64,000 nt of DNA from Ricordea florida (Eukaryota > Cnidaria > Anthozoa > Corallimorpharia > Ricordeidae), in contig OX453281.1 of NCBI GenBank assembly GCA_949710005.1, positions 21,214,561 to 21,278,560 on the forward strand, read 5' to 3'. Under the pieces are notes generated by a model. The model searched no databases, was not told where the DNA came from, and saw only the letters and a list, made by a program, of their open reading frames with translations. The translations under genes and the position numbers were made by a program. Shown in pieces: positions 24,701 through 29,697 of the stretch; the stretch's first letter is position 1, and every line of letters starts with the position of its first letter.

Positions 24701-24993
24701 GATACTATTCACCTTCCTTTTAAAGGGCAATTTTTAATAATTATTGTTATTGATTCTGTTTAGTTGTTGGCCAAACCCGTGGCCCCTTCAACCGCCTCGA
24801 TATCCCTACATCCACTGGTTACTTCCTTGGTGCACCGAGAAACCTCAAACTTGAAGCCAACTTCTTTGGATGCATCCGGGATTTTAGTGTTGATGGCATT
24901 GAGCCTATCACAAATGCTAAGGCTGACAAACCAGATTATTCTGCAGTAAGAAAGGCACTAGCTAGAGAGTGCAGTCCCTCAGATCTGCAGTAG
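882..24993 (+). CDS. Secreted CUB-CUB-laminin G domain protein (8 exons, 454 aa)
   Basis: Exons: 882-939, 11481-11654, 15536-15730, 16987-17169, 17771-17968, 21106-21315, 23668-23784, 24764-24993. All have GT donors and AG acceptors. The joined length is 1365 nt, an exact reading frame ending in TAG. Residues 1-20 form a hydrophobic signal peptide (MECKIFVGLFLLAVL). Residues 20-142 are CUB 1 (ICP..., SPNYPNNY, CQYDVFAI, YCGSGKPP). Residues 143-269 are CUB 2 (ICPSKTI, TPNHPDDYPNN, CDFDQLVL, CGGN). Residues 270-454 are a laminin G domain (RFEFKSTQSSGMIMYAKG, LNDGKWHKVHVTR, GYFLGAPRNL, FFGCIRDF). There is no transmembrane segment, so extracellular secretion is expected, with a likely role in matrix or cell-surface binding. 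Each intron is phase 1, so exons 2-7 are symmetric and each domain is built from two or three such modules. I do not recognise a named orthologue; coral skeletal-matrix proteins use similar domains, but that link is speculation. Introns are filled with mobile elements. Confidence 0.85.
1290..1840. repeat. Diverged tandem repeat of about 100-140 bp
   Basis: The segment ACAGTGTGGTCCTAAC...GGTGGATCAAAGCATGCAGTGTGA...GAAAGCTACTGAACAGTACT recurs with ACAG starts near 1307, 1413, 1511 and 1654. Spacing is irregular and the copies have diverged. It lies in intron 1 of the CUB gene. No coding content or repeat family was recognised. Confidence 0.55.
2344..2369. repeat. (TA)n microsatellite
   Basis: An uninterrupted TA dinucleotide run, visible directly. 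Confidence 0.9.
2505..2734 (+). pseudogene. LINE reverse-transcriptase C-terminal fragment, part 1
   Basis: The translation reads NCKWLPIKFRIQFKILLFVF, then KTLNGFAPSYISELL, LRSSADTSLLKLPT and GDRSFTYAASTL. This is the conserved extreme C-terminal region of CR1/L2-like non-LTR retrotransposons. The reading frame is interrupted at 2734 by the Gypsy element and resumes at 7365 with LWNNLPNSIRKASSIEQF. It is 5' truncated and not functional. Confidence 0.75.
2735..2906 (-). repeat. 3' LTR of the Gypsy element
   Basis: 172 bp, matching 7193-7364 except at two visible positions (AAAGATATA versus AAAGATGTA; AAATGCAAT versus AAATGCGAT). It is preceded on the plus strand by the target duplication CACAC. 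The ends do not show the usual TG...CA unambiguously, because the duplication overlaps the boundary. Confidence 0.9.
2907..2917 (-). other. Polypurine tract candidate
   Basis: Read on the minus strand this is TTGGGGAGAGA, immediately before the 3' LTR. This is the position and composition expected for the plus-strand DNA primer of an LTR retrotransposon. Confidence 0.7.
3113..7180 (-). CDS. gag-pol: Gag-Pol polyprotein of a Ty3/Gypsy retrotransposon (1355 aa)
   Basis: A single uninterrupted frame with no frameshift between gag and pol. Approximate order from the ATG at 7180: gag region 1-230; two zinc knuckles near 240-275 (CFCCGKEGHKAKHPSC and CSHCGKKGHFQRVC); aspartic protease near 338 (VIDSGASVNVL); reverse transcriptase about 430-720 with KLDLRWGYHQIEL and the catalytic ISDD motif; RNase H about 780-900 (RVDASPVGVGAIL, TDHKPLEV); integrase about 990-1220 with an HH-CC zinc region (HEGHQG..., CLSC) and D, D, E core residues in HIDLCGPLP, TSDNGPQF and AEVERFN. 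The first ATG lies 12 nt after the LTR, overlapping the primer-binding region. No inactivating stop is seen. It is nested in intron 1 of the CUB gene, antisense to it. Confidence 0.93.
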   Translation of the reverse strand: MTDNVRSSGSTTPTVSPSASSSIASLQLPALPPFSLADSSTLGQRWSKWVQSLEYFILASGITDANQKRAVLLHLAGQEVQDVFATLQDTGDTYSTALHRLTAYFEPKKNVPFKRHIFRSAAQLPDESLDAFATRLRQLVKSCDYGESASEMIRDQLVDKCYSRELRRRFLRETDLTLENALSIARAIEVSNRNAAQMEKQVSAPVNSLQLRSARQKHFPSPRKAPSRSSGHAPRRNSSTPVCFCCGKEGHKAKHPSCPANNATCSHCGKKGHFQRVCNGKRSIQAGREPREAVHLVDTGEHSQDYSIDDEYLFGLTSETSASPRTVQVRIHDTDIPVVIDSGASVNVLDGQAFHRLPDVSLLQTDLRVYPYGSPKPLPVQGIFNTRVYSDSTGLSTEASFVVVDNDHAGSLLGKETAIALGLLRVGPVQPVEIRAVTQNLSEAESGTRSSRVDQLVMQYADIFEGVGKLKDYQLRIHTDPNVTPVAQPLRRTPFHIRKDVERKLQELADLDIIEDADGPTPWVSPLVAVPKSNGDIRVCVDMRRVNEAVVRERHPIPTLEETLQAMNGAQVFSKLDLRWGYHQIELHPDSRALTTFSTHTGLKRYKRLIFGLSSASEQYQYVIQETLQGIAGARNISDDILIFGKDQAAHDRSLEETFRRLKERGLTLNKEKCLFSVPELVFFGFKVSAAGLSPDDKKVDAVQNARSPQNSGEVRSFLGLVNYCSRFIPDFATLSDPLRQLTRKGEPWSWTKEHQEAFQKLKSALTSDCVMAHYDETRETQLRVDASPVGVGAILMQHDGTTFRPVVFASRSLTDVERRYSQTEREALAVVWGCERFHIYLYGKEFTLYTDHKPLEVIYSPKSKPPPRIERWALRLQPYKFKVLHMRGKTNPADVLSRLPLHGQPNRERQIAEEYINYIASNSVPKAMSRTEIVSATRDDPILQRLPDHLRSGKWPTTPDLLPFYAVRAELSVYNGLVLRGRRIVIPAQLRRRTLQLAHEGHQGIVRTKQLLREKVWWPGIDRDIEQTVKLCLSCQSMSPKSAPEPLRPSVMPRKPWENVHIDLCGPLPSGDSLLVLVDACSRWPEVAILRSTTAEVIVRQLQRIFSTHGLPELLTSDNGPQFVSKAFSNFLDAHGISHRKVTPYWPQANAEVERFNQPLEKVIRAAHIEGKDWRQEIYKFLLNYRATPHAVTGIAPCRLMFGREIRTKVPQLRKPGMTKAFIVARGNDLLKKCQQKAYADGRQRAASSPVKEGDKVLLQQTPRDKLSTRYDPQPYTVVARKGPSVVLQRGMDARILRNVSRVRKLYEVDHSCDDDLFPVACTPEITGQTATRAENRPPRSRRAPTYLRDYVLN
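7181..7192 (-). other. Primer binding site candidate
   Basis: The minus strand reads TTGGCGACGAGG directly after the 5' LTR and directly before the gag-pol ATG. Position and TGG start fit a tRNA 3'-end complement. I cannot name the tRNA without comparison. Confidence 0.65.
7193..7364 (-). repeat. 5' LTR of the Gypsy element
   Basis: 172 bp, nearly identical to 2735-2906, followed on the plus strand by the second CACAC target duplication. Confidence 0.9.
7365..7460 (+). pseudogene. LINE reverse-transcriptase C-terminal fragment, part 2
   Basis: The translation continues part 1 with TLWNNLPNSIRKASSIEQF and RLKTYLFRDA then a stop. The LINE 3' tail probably continues to the ATT repeat near 8176-8237 but is itself split by the foldback element at 7515-8026. 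Confidence 0.75.
7515..8026 (-). mobile_element. Foldback element, family A copy 1 (promoter-like end plus short ATG segment)
   Basis: This is about 512 bp and closely matches 60222-60742. Plus-strand left half is a hairpin (ATAAAGAAGCCTAAGC...GTGTATTACACTGTGATAAAAC pairing with its complement near 7640-7690). Read on the minus strand, the other end begins with TACGCGCGCTCTGATTGGTC, which contains an inverted CCAAT box, followed by an ATG and an open segment reading [30 protein letters not shown] occurs on both sides and may be the target duplication. The family was not recognised. It sits inside a LINE 3' tail. Confidence 0.65.
8176..8237. repeat. (ATT)n microsatellite
   Basis: A trinucleotide run, probably the 3' tail of the LINE fragment that precedes it. 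Confidence 0.85.
8240..10440. other. Intronic stretch with no recognised gene
   Basis: AT-rich intron 1 sequence of the CUB gene. I see only short open frames without protein-like composition, and no named repeat. A short phrase around 9583-9600 (CACATGTGCCGAATTTAATT) resembles part of the TCGAA-rich repeat at 10441-10640. Confidence 0.4.
10441..10640. repeat. TCGAA-rich imperfect repeat, possible decayed MITE
   Basis: The motifs GTCGAA, ATTTAATTC and TTCAAACGTCGCATTT recur in both orientations over 200 bp (for example near 10547 and, inverted, near 10600). No clear terminal repeats or target duplication are visible, so the element type is open. Confidence 0.4.
10690..11100. repeat. Simple-sequence tract of (GTAACGATAAC)-like units
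   Basis: About 400 bp of 6- and 12-bp units such as AACGATAACGGT and ACCACAGTAACG. It is open on both strands only because the units lack stops, so it is not coding. Similar units resume around 11340-11460, close to the acceptor at 11480. Confidence 0.9.
11100..11345 (+). repeat. tRNA-derived SINE-like repeat
   Basis: It opens with CACTCGGTAGAGCGCATACC, which resembles a tRNA A box, and ends with CAAACAAACAAACAAACAGA followed by AACATAACCTCCTTGGCGG. The inner A-rich tract and short length suit a SINE. Its family was not identified. Confidence 0.5.
11670..11853. mobile_element. Foldback hairpin element
   Basis: Long inverted repeat: GGGTTAGAGACTGAAATTCG...CAAATACACGCAC...CTGTAAAATGAACTCGAAAT pairs with its complement ending CTCTAACCC at 11853. 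Arms are about 80-85 bp with a short loop near 11755-11770. It starts only 15 bp downstream of the donor of CUB exon 2. Confidence 0.8.
12058..12107. repeat. (AAT)n microsatellite
   Basis: A trinucleotide run with a few substitutions. Confidence 0.85.
12130..14460 (+). pseudogene. Decayed R2-like LINE reverse transcriptase
   Basis: Pieces in order: LTRDNQRPITC near 12217; VAWIDVKKAYDAVDRGWLNA at about 12418; LPQGDALYPRLFTICWNPIA at about 12610; GNPNKCAVADVKWG and RYRFLGVLENVMQED at 12820-12984; SNALLYLPRSKSGRELRSVK at about 13390; CxxC-like endonuclease-region remnants (APESLPRILFGCSALSQNKH) at about 13875; and LRWELKKQFPGYE near 14200. These match the palm, thumb and C-terminal parts of R2-type elements. 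There are several stops and frame changes, including a small deletion around 12742 at the catalytic YMDD position, so the enzyme is dead. It lies in the intron between CUB exons 2 and 3. Confidence 0.8.
14728..15014 (-). mobile_element. PIF/Harbinger-type MITE, copy 1
   Basis: Terminal inverted repeats GGGACGGACCATTAGAAAAG plus TGATGGGGG, flanked by a 3-bp TTA duplication (14725-14727, 15015-15017). The interior is a series of A(8-9)TTCATGCA or A(8-9)TTCGTGCA units. It is in the opposite orientation to the three other copies in this gene. Confidence 0.85.
15737..15797. repeat. (CA)n microsatellite next to a splice donor
   Basis: A CA run with two CG interruptions, starting six bases after the donor at 15731 of CUB exon 3. 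Confidence 0.95.
15800..16055 (+). repeat. Retroelement-tail repeat with hammerhead-like remnant, copy 1
   Basis: It shares with 34775-35050 and 43010-43146 the phrases AATCAAACGAGTTGATTAAG, AAGGGCTAACGCTCGAAA, and GCACCAGTTTCTTTAGAAAC. At 15899-15924 the order CTAATGA / AGGGC-TAAC-GCTC / GAAA resembles a hammerhead core with one core substitution. I infer a Penelope-like tail. Confidence 0.55.
16545..16794. mobile_element. PIF/Harbinger-type MITE (AACCTGGTTCACACTTG ends)
   Basis: Inverted termini AACCTGGTTCACACTTG and CAAGTGTGAACCAGGCT, flanked by TAA at 16542-16544 and 16795-16797. It is 250 bp and noncoding. The ends resemble those of the larger Harbinger element at 22408-23544. Confidence 0.8.
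17398..17689 (+). mobile_element. PIF/Harbinger-type MITE, copy 2
   Basis: Same terminal repeat as copy 1 (GGGACGGACCATTAGAAAAG), flanked by TAA on both sides (17395-17397, 17690-17692). It lies between CUB exons 4 and 5. Confidence 0.88.
18039..18278. mobile_element. MITE with GGGGCCGGTTGTTCGAAG termini
   Basis: The left end GGGGCCGGTTGTTCGAAG...CTAACCCAGG pairs with the right end CCTGGGTTA...CTTCGAACAACCCGCCCC. It is about 240 bp and noncoding. A target duplication could not be fixed. Confidence 0.75.
18690..19205 (+). pseudogene. Penelope-like element C-terminal endonuclease domain (171 codons)
   Basis: After SYSCMENMGAIISKHNKKIL comes a Cys cluster (CNCRSQRNCPLDNKC), then KNYIGLTEGTFKQRYTQHKS, STELSKYIWQLKD, KRCDLCLAEKLYII and LLNKRSELISKCRHENKFYL. 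This is the linker plus GIY-YIG endonuclease of Penelope-like elements, with YIG, the Arg of the KQR segment and the Glu of STELSKYIW in place. The reading frame upstream (NNIKVSYSC) runs to the truncation point. The domain itself is uninterrupted, but without reverse transcriptase it cannot be autonomous. Confidence 0.88.
19413..19452 (+). ncRNA. Hammerhead ribozyme (type I, minimal)
   Basis: Core CTGATGA at 19417-19423, stem II GTGC/GCAC (19424-19427 with 19432-19435) closed by GTAA, then GAAA at 19436-19439. A short stem III follows (CT/AG around CAG), then TT, with stem I formed by CTGC (19413-19416) and GCAG (19449-19452). Predicted cleavage is after 19448. All conserved core positions are present. 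Hammerheads of this minimal type are known from Penelope-like elements, and this one lies in the tail of such an element. Confidence 0.88.
19664..19950 (+). mobile_element. PIF/Harbinger-type MITE, copy 3
   Basis: GGGACGGACCATTAGAAAAA...CTTTTCTAATGGTCCGTCCC, flanked by TAA at 19661-19663 and 19951-19953. It begins nine bases after the CAGGGG-type element. Confidence 0.88.
20130..21055 (-). repeat. 113-bp tandem array with tRNA-like A box, 8 copies
   Basis: GCTCTACCACTGAGCTATAG recurs with starts at 20168, 20281, 20394, 20507, 20620, 20733, 20846 and 20959, an exact 113-bp period. Read on the minus strand each unit holds TAGCTCAGTGGTAGAGC, a canonical tRNA A box. Only the first unit extends into a longer tRNA-like sequence (20120-20200). 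The rest of each unit (CAAACATCCTGCATACTGTT, GACTTGAAAGTAAAGATAAC) is not tRNA-like. Confidence 0.9.
21701..21841. repeat. Near-perfect palindrome built from a tRNA-like SINE end
   Basis: Arms of about 65 bp (AATTAAGGCCTGAAAAAAAC...GGATTCGAACCCATGACCTC...GATACCGGAG) meet around CAGTGCTCTA. The right arm reads TCATGGGTTCGAATCCCGTT, which carries a B-box-like GGTTCGAATCC. A degenerate single copy lies near 37140-37195. Confidence 0.88.
22425..22717 (+). mobile_element. PIF/Harbinger-type MITE, copy 4 (nested)
   Basis: Same termini as copies 1-3, flanked by TAA at 22422-22424 and 22718-22720. It interrupts the left end of the larger Harbinger element. Confidence 0.88.
22976..23258 (+). pseudogene. 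Harbinger transposase N-terminal remnant
   Basis: One frame reads KREYKRRFGVRPTFRERQR, a stop at 23057-23059, then TLIQELRFGDREWHFKSIRM, SPERFEHLLSLVAPRISKQ and REPFGPAERTG. This is the conserved N-terminal region of HARBI1-like transposases (WVRP, FxxLLxxVxPxIxK, pattern before the catalytic core). The catalytic domain is missing. Confidence 0.8.
24486..24690 (+). repeat. tRNA-like SINE candidate
   Basis: TTGGTCTAGTGGTTTGG resembles an A box and GATTTCGAATTGC a weak B box about 30 bp later. The 3' part (CTTGGCGTCTAGGAATTACT) is unknown. It lies in the last intron of the CUB gene. Confidence 0.35.
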
Positions 24994-26100
24994 ATGATTT
25001 CTGTCACGAAATTGATAACCTGATGAGTAAGAATTTAGTGCCAAAGCATGTTTAGAAATTTTGGTTGTCATTTTGTTTGATTTGTTAAAGGAACAACGTG
25101 CTGTATATATTGAGCTGAAGCTTGTCCTTCTTGTTGGCTAAAGGATGTTGCTTTCATTTAATGAATACTAATACACTTATGTGCCCTTAATGTATTTTAT
25201 TAATGTATTATTCAGTGTACTAGGATTACTGATCAAGGTAGCTGCTGTGCATGTTAATGTGCAATTGTTATGTTTTAATGTTTTTGAATATGTTTTCATG
25301 TTTGTATATGCAGTCATAGTTTATATAAGTATGGTTATGAAACTCGACAAGTTTCTTTGTTTCATGTTTTTGTTTGCCTTTTTGGCCTTGAACCTGCACA
25401 AAAACACCCCTTTTTCAGTAGGATAACGAATAAAAAGTTTCAACTAATATATTCGCAAGTAACCTGCGAAACAAAAACAAAAGATTGTGCAGGGTCACAG
25501 TCGATTCAACATCTATTGCGACTGCACAGTTCTTGCTTTTGAAATGTCCAGGGTTTCATAACCAGTCCCTAGATTAACTATGATGCAGTTAAGTGCATCA
25601 CAATTTTTTAACTGAAAGTTGACTTAAACAGTGCCTTGGTCAACTACACTTTGAATTTCTGGTTTATGAATAACAATGACTGTAGGTTATTCAATGCATC
25701 TTTACAAATGTGTTATCTTCCAAAACTGTTCTTTTACTTGCCCATTATACCTTTTTACCTTACAGCAAATTTTACTGACTTGTAAGTTTTTGAAAGCCAT
25801 ATTTTTTTTATATAAATTTAAATAATGAGACAGCTGTAAAAGTGCTTTGCTATGTGTTCTATAACAAAATAAAACAGATGTACACAGGCATAGTATCTTC
25901 TGAATACATAGAAATGACTGCAGGTAATGGAATGTAAAGCAATGATTACCTATGATAAACTGTGTTTATATTCTGACACAGCCTCCTTTTTCAGCATGTA
26001 ATAATGTACATACAAAAAGTTTCAATGCCCTGATTGGCTGAGAGTACTTCAATTAATCCCAAACAGTGCACAAAGCTGAGATTGAGTGCAGAAAGTTGAA
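24994..26100 (+). other. 3' untranslated and intergenic region of the CUB gene
   Basis: AT-rich sequence after the stop codon without protein-like frames. Candidate polyadenylation signals occur at about 25428 (GAATAAAAAG) and 25868-25873 (AATAAA). The real transcript end is not determinable. Confidence 0.4.
25868..25873 (+). terminator. Candidate polyadenylation signal
   Basis: AATAAA, 875 bp after the stop codon of the CUB/laminin-G gene. An earlier candidate at about 25428 is also possible. Confidence 0.35.
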
Positions 26101-26148
26101 AATAAATTTTTCCTTGTGTATTATTAACAAGTAATCAAAGGATTTCAC

Positions 26149-26645
26149 GTGCAATATTGTATGAGCGATCACATTACAAAAACAGCCTCTAACTGCATGC
26201 ATAAACTGATAGAAATAAACAGGATAAAGCATTTATTGGATAAGAAGACATTGCTTCTACTTATGGATTCTTTTATTTTTAGTAAGCTGTTCTACTGTTC
26301 TACAGTCTGGTTGAGCACAAGTAAGTCTAACATTGAGAAATTACAGTTGGTGCAGAATTTTGCTGCACGTATCGTATTGGGACTCCGGAAGTACGACCAT
26401 ATCTCACAAGGCATCAAGTCCTTGAATTGGCTGCGCGTCAGTGATAGACTCTGCATAAATGACGCTGTGATGACTTTCAAATGTATTCATAATCTTGTTC
26501 CAGACTACTTGATTGATAAATTCATTTTCTGATCTCAAATTGCTACAAGAAACACCAGACAGAGTAATGACTTAAACATTCCACCATGCAGACTGGCTAT
26601 CGGACAAAGATCATTTGCATATCGCGGAGCAAAATTCCAAATAAA
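26149..26645 (+). pseudogene. LINE reverse-transcriptase C-terminal fragment
   Basis: KLIEINRIKHLLDKKTLLLL, KLFYCSTVWLSTSKSNIEKL, VQNFAARIVLGLRKYDHISQ and GIKSLNWLRVSDRLCI, then FKCIHNLVPDYL, a stop at 26530, and RQSNDLNIPPCRLAIGQRSF. This is the post-palm region of CR1/L2/RTE-like LINEs. It is truncated at both ends and ends in a TATG-rich tract. It sits in the convergent interval between the CUB and kelch genes. Confidence 0.75.
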
Positions 26646-27111
26646 GTATGTATGCATGTATATGTATGTATGTATGAGTAAGCACTCATAACATTTTCAA
26701 AGAAAACAAATTGTAATTGCCTTACGGGCTCATGTAATTTTCTAGTCCGTGAAAAATTTACTTGTGCCCATCTATTCCAAATTGCACTCAAAACCATTTG
26801 ATAACATATACAAATGTATGGGTACAACAAAGGAGAACTTGTATTTTTAAATGGAAGGTAGGCATTAAATATTGCTTTAAACTATTCACAAGAAACCTCA
26901 CATCATGCAGACATGGCTAAATCTAACACAGAAACCTTTGAACAATAATTCTGTTAACACTTGCTAAATGCATCTTATTACCTAAACTTGTATATTTTCT
27001 TTGAAATAATCCTGTTTACGCATCAACAGAGCCTCCTTGATCTTCTTTAGCATATGCTCACCAGCACAGGAGTAAGAATAACCTGGTTGGGCAGTGGTTT
27101 GGCAAGGTCAA

Positions 27112-27117
27112 TTTATT
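27112..27117 (-). terminator. Candidate polyadenylation signal of the kelch gene
   Basis: AATAAA on the minus strand, 142 bp downstream of the stop codon at 27259. Confidence 0.45.
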
Positions 27118-27258
27118 TTCCTAGTCTACAAGCCCAATGTACCCTGTAATGCTGCTTCCATACAGTTGTTAGGGACAGTTGCACCAACAACCACAAACAC
27201 TGGTTTTAACTGTTACAGTCTCACATTAGCAACATCAACATTTGTCGCATTTCTTAGC

Positions 27259-29401
27259 TCATTTCAGTCTTTCTAAATAATGTGAAGGGATTCCCAGTTT
27301 TTTCAATTCAGAAAGAGAAAACTGTTTTTCCTGAAGGCAACCAGCAACAACTTCCCACGCCATTTCAGCCAGGGAAGGTGATGTCAACCATAGTTTAAAC
27401 AGTTCATTAGACCTTGTGTCTTCGTGAGCGTTCATTGTCTTTACCCCACCAAATATGTACATGCAGCCTGCTGGTGTCACTGTTGCTGAGTGAAAGTAGA
27501 CAGGAAATGGAAGAACCTGAAATTGGAAACACAAACACCAATATTAATCTAACCCTAGAAACTGAGGGGAGGGGGCTCGGAAACATACCGGTATGTAAAG
27601 AAAATGGGGGGGGCCCTTGAAAAAATGACAGGTGGGGAATTTTTTTTTGAATATTGCTTAATTTTCCTTTGGCCTACCCCTATGTTTAACAAATGCACAG
27701 TCCCTTAGTTAAATATCCTGGGATAGTGTGCCAGTCAAGTTAATGCCAGGGTTGCTAAGCTGATATGTACTAGTCAAGAGTTGAAGTCAAGCTGCTTGTA
27801 CAGTACTTCAGTCTGCTCATGTCAATGTATGATGCCACGTCCAACCAGAAACAAAATGAAAGGGAGGGAAAACTGAATCAGGGAATTTTCTCAACACGTA
27901 GTATTTAAGATAGTTGTAGAGACTTTTACCAACCCACATTTACTTAGGTAAATTCAAGAGCACATACACATGTACTACGCTCAACCTTCTGTGTCATGTT
28001 TATACCTACTCAAGAACTCACCCAAAAGCACCCAGGTAAATTAAAACATGTTACCCATATTTTGCTTTGAAGGTGATGTCAAAACCAGGCTTGCACAGAC
28101 TCATGTAAACACCAGTATAAACCAATGATCACATCCACACTATCTCTTATTCTACCAATGTGGCATCCAAAGGTTTTGTTTTGTCTTGACAGTAAATGAC
28201 AAGACAAACAAACAAAACCTGCTGGCTTGTTTGACAAAATTAATTGTTCAACGGCTCTGCACTTTGTAGTTTGGTCAACCGTTACTCATACAGTTCCCTA
28301 ACTGTGAGTTGTTTATTCAGGTTTAGGTTCTGTGGCTGAAAATACATGTAATTTGCAGCTGTGTAGTAAAATACAACAAGTAAAGGTGATTCGGGTACAG
28401 ACAAACCAGTGTTCTACATGTGTGAATTACAGTCATTTCGCCACTAACTGGTCGGGGCCGAGATGACCAATTGGTGGCGAAATGATTGGATACTGTTGCA
28501 TTGGAATGTCAGCCTTATTGGTTATATTTACCTGTGGCAGTTTCTCCCACTGAAAAGTTTGTAAATCAAGTCTCCAGATATCGTCAAACATGGTCACTCC
28601 ATCATAACCACCACAAATGTACACAACTGAATTAAAAATTACACAACCGTGGCACCTTCGTCGTTTAGGAAATCCATGAGCTCTGGAAGCATAGCAGATG
28701 TGTTCGCTCCATCTCTGGCTGTCGAAGCCAAAGGAATGTATTTTATCCAAAGAGAAGAATGTTTCCGGATCACTGCTACTCATTCCTCCACCAATTACGT
28801 AAAACCTTTCGCCCTCACTAACCGACTCGTGTCTGTAGCGAGGTAGCGGTGCATTCTCGGATCTTAGGAAATCCCAGCTTTGTTTCGACAAGCTGTAGCG
28901 ATACAGGTACGAGTTGAACTCCAGTCCTGTCGTACCGCCGAAGACGTACAGCTCTTTGTCGCGCGATAGCGACATACTTTGGCCGTATCCAGCAATGGGT
29001 GATACGTCTTCTCCATCACTTTCTTCCTTGTCGGAATAGTTTTCTGACAGATCATGCCACTGAAGTCTTTTCAACGAACAGATATGAAGCTTCTTGCTGT
29101 TGCATAGTCCAAACGGCATTCCAGAACCTCCAAAGACAATCAGATTCCCTCTGTCAAGAAGCACACAACTCGAAGCAACTTCGGTGGGAGATGGTCCTTT
29201 CGTCTCAAGAAGATGCCACGTCTTTGTGCCGGTGTTAAACCGCCACAATTCTTTGAACAGTTTGTCGCGATTATGGGGGGAATACCCTCCAAATACGTAA
29301 ATATTTCCATAATCTGATCCACATCTATGGCCACTTCTGGGCTCTGGTGCTGGAGACGACTTTGATGGACAAACATTATAAAGCACTCTTCCTTCGGCCA
29401 T
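27259..29401 (-). CDS. KLHDC10: Kelch-repeat protein, KLHDC10-like (2 exons, 375 aa)
   Basis: Exon 1 is 29401-28532 and exon 2 is 27516-27259, joined in phase 0 (donor GTAAAT, acceptor TTTCAG). The ATG at 29401 has a good context (AAT ATG G); the frame upstream offers no ATG. About six kelch blades are visible: RSGHRC...IYVFGGYS; LLDRGNLIVFGGSG; YGQSMSLS...LYVFGGTT; RHESVSEGERFYVIGGG; RRCHGCVIFNSVVYICGGYD; FHSATVTP...MYIFGGV. The C-terminus (NELFKLWLTSPSLAEMAWEV ... LGIPSHYLERLK) resembles the elongin-binding BC-box tail of KLHDC10. In vertebrates KLHDC10 is a substrate receptor of a CUL2 ubiquitin ligase that recognises C-terminal degrons; that role is inferred by homology. The human protein is longer (about 440 aa), mainly at the N-terminus. 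Other KLHDC-family members are the main alternative. Confidence 0.85.
27517..28531 (-). other. Intron of the kelch gene; nothing recognised inside
   Basis: About 1 kb with GT-AG ends. I see no protein-like frame, no clear terminal repeats, and only short homopolymer tracts near 27600-27650. Confidence 0.6.
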
Positions 29402-29697
29402 ATTGTTTACAACTTGGGATTTGCAAAGCACCAAGGGAGATTAACTCTTTTCTCCTTGAGGGCTCTAGAAAAGATAAGGCTCGTCTCGAGTGAAATTTAT
29501 TATATTAGAGGCAGTTGATGAAATTTCCCCTAAACCTCTTACTTGCGGACACGCATAATGTAATTTTTTTCCTAATTAGCGTTATTAAAATTTATGAAAT
29601 TCCACTAACCAACGTTTTGCAGCCAATACATACTGTGCAATACGATTTCACTACCCACCCCATCCGGTGAAAATTGTTTGTTTGACTGAGCTTCAAC
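29402..29697. promoter_or_regulatory. Shared head-to-head promoter region of KLHDC10-like and DNAAF5
   Basis: Only 296 bp separate the two divergent ATG codons. A CCAAT box is present at 29623-29627 and no convincing TATA box is visible. The close spacing implies overlapping or bidirectional promoter function; transcription starts cannot be seen directly. Confidence 0.65.

Noticed and set aside
29432..29434. Upstream start for the kelch gene 11 codons earlier
   Set aside because: The codon is TTG, not ATG; the ATG at 29401 has a good context.
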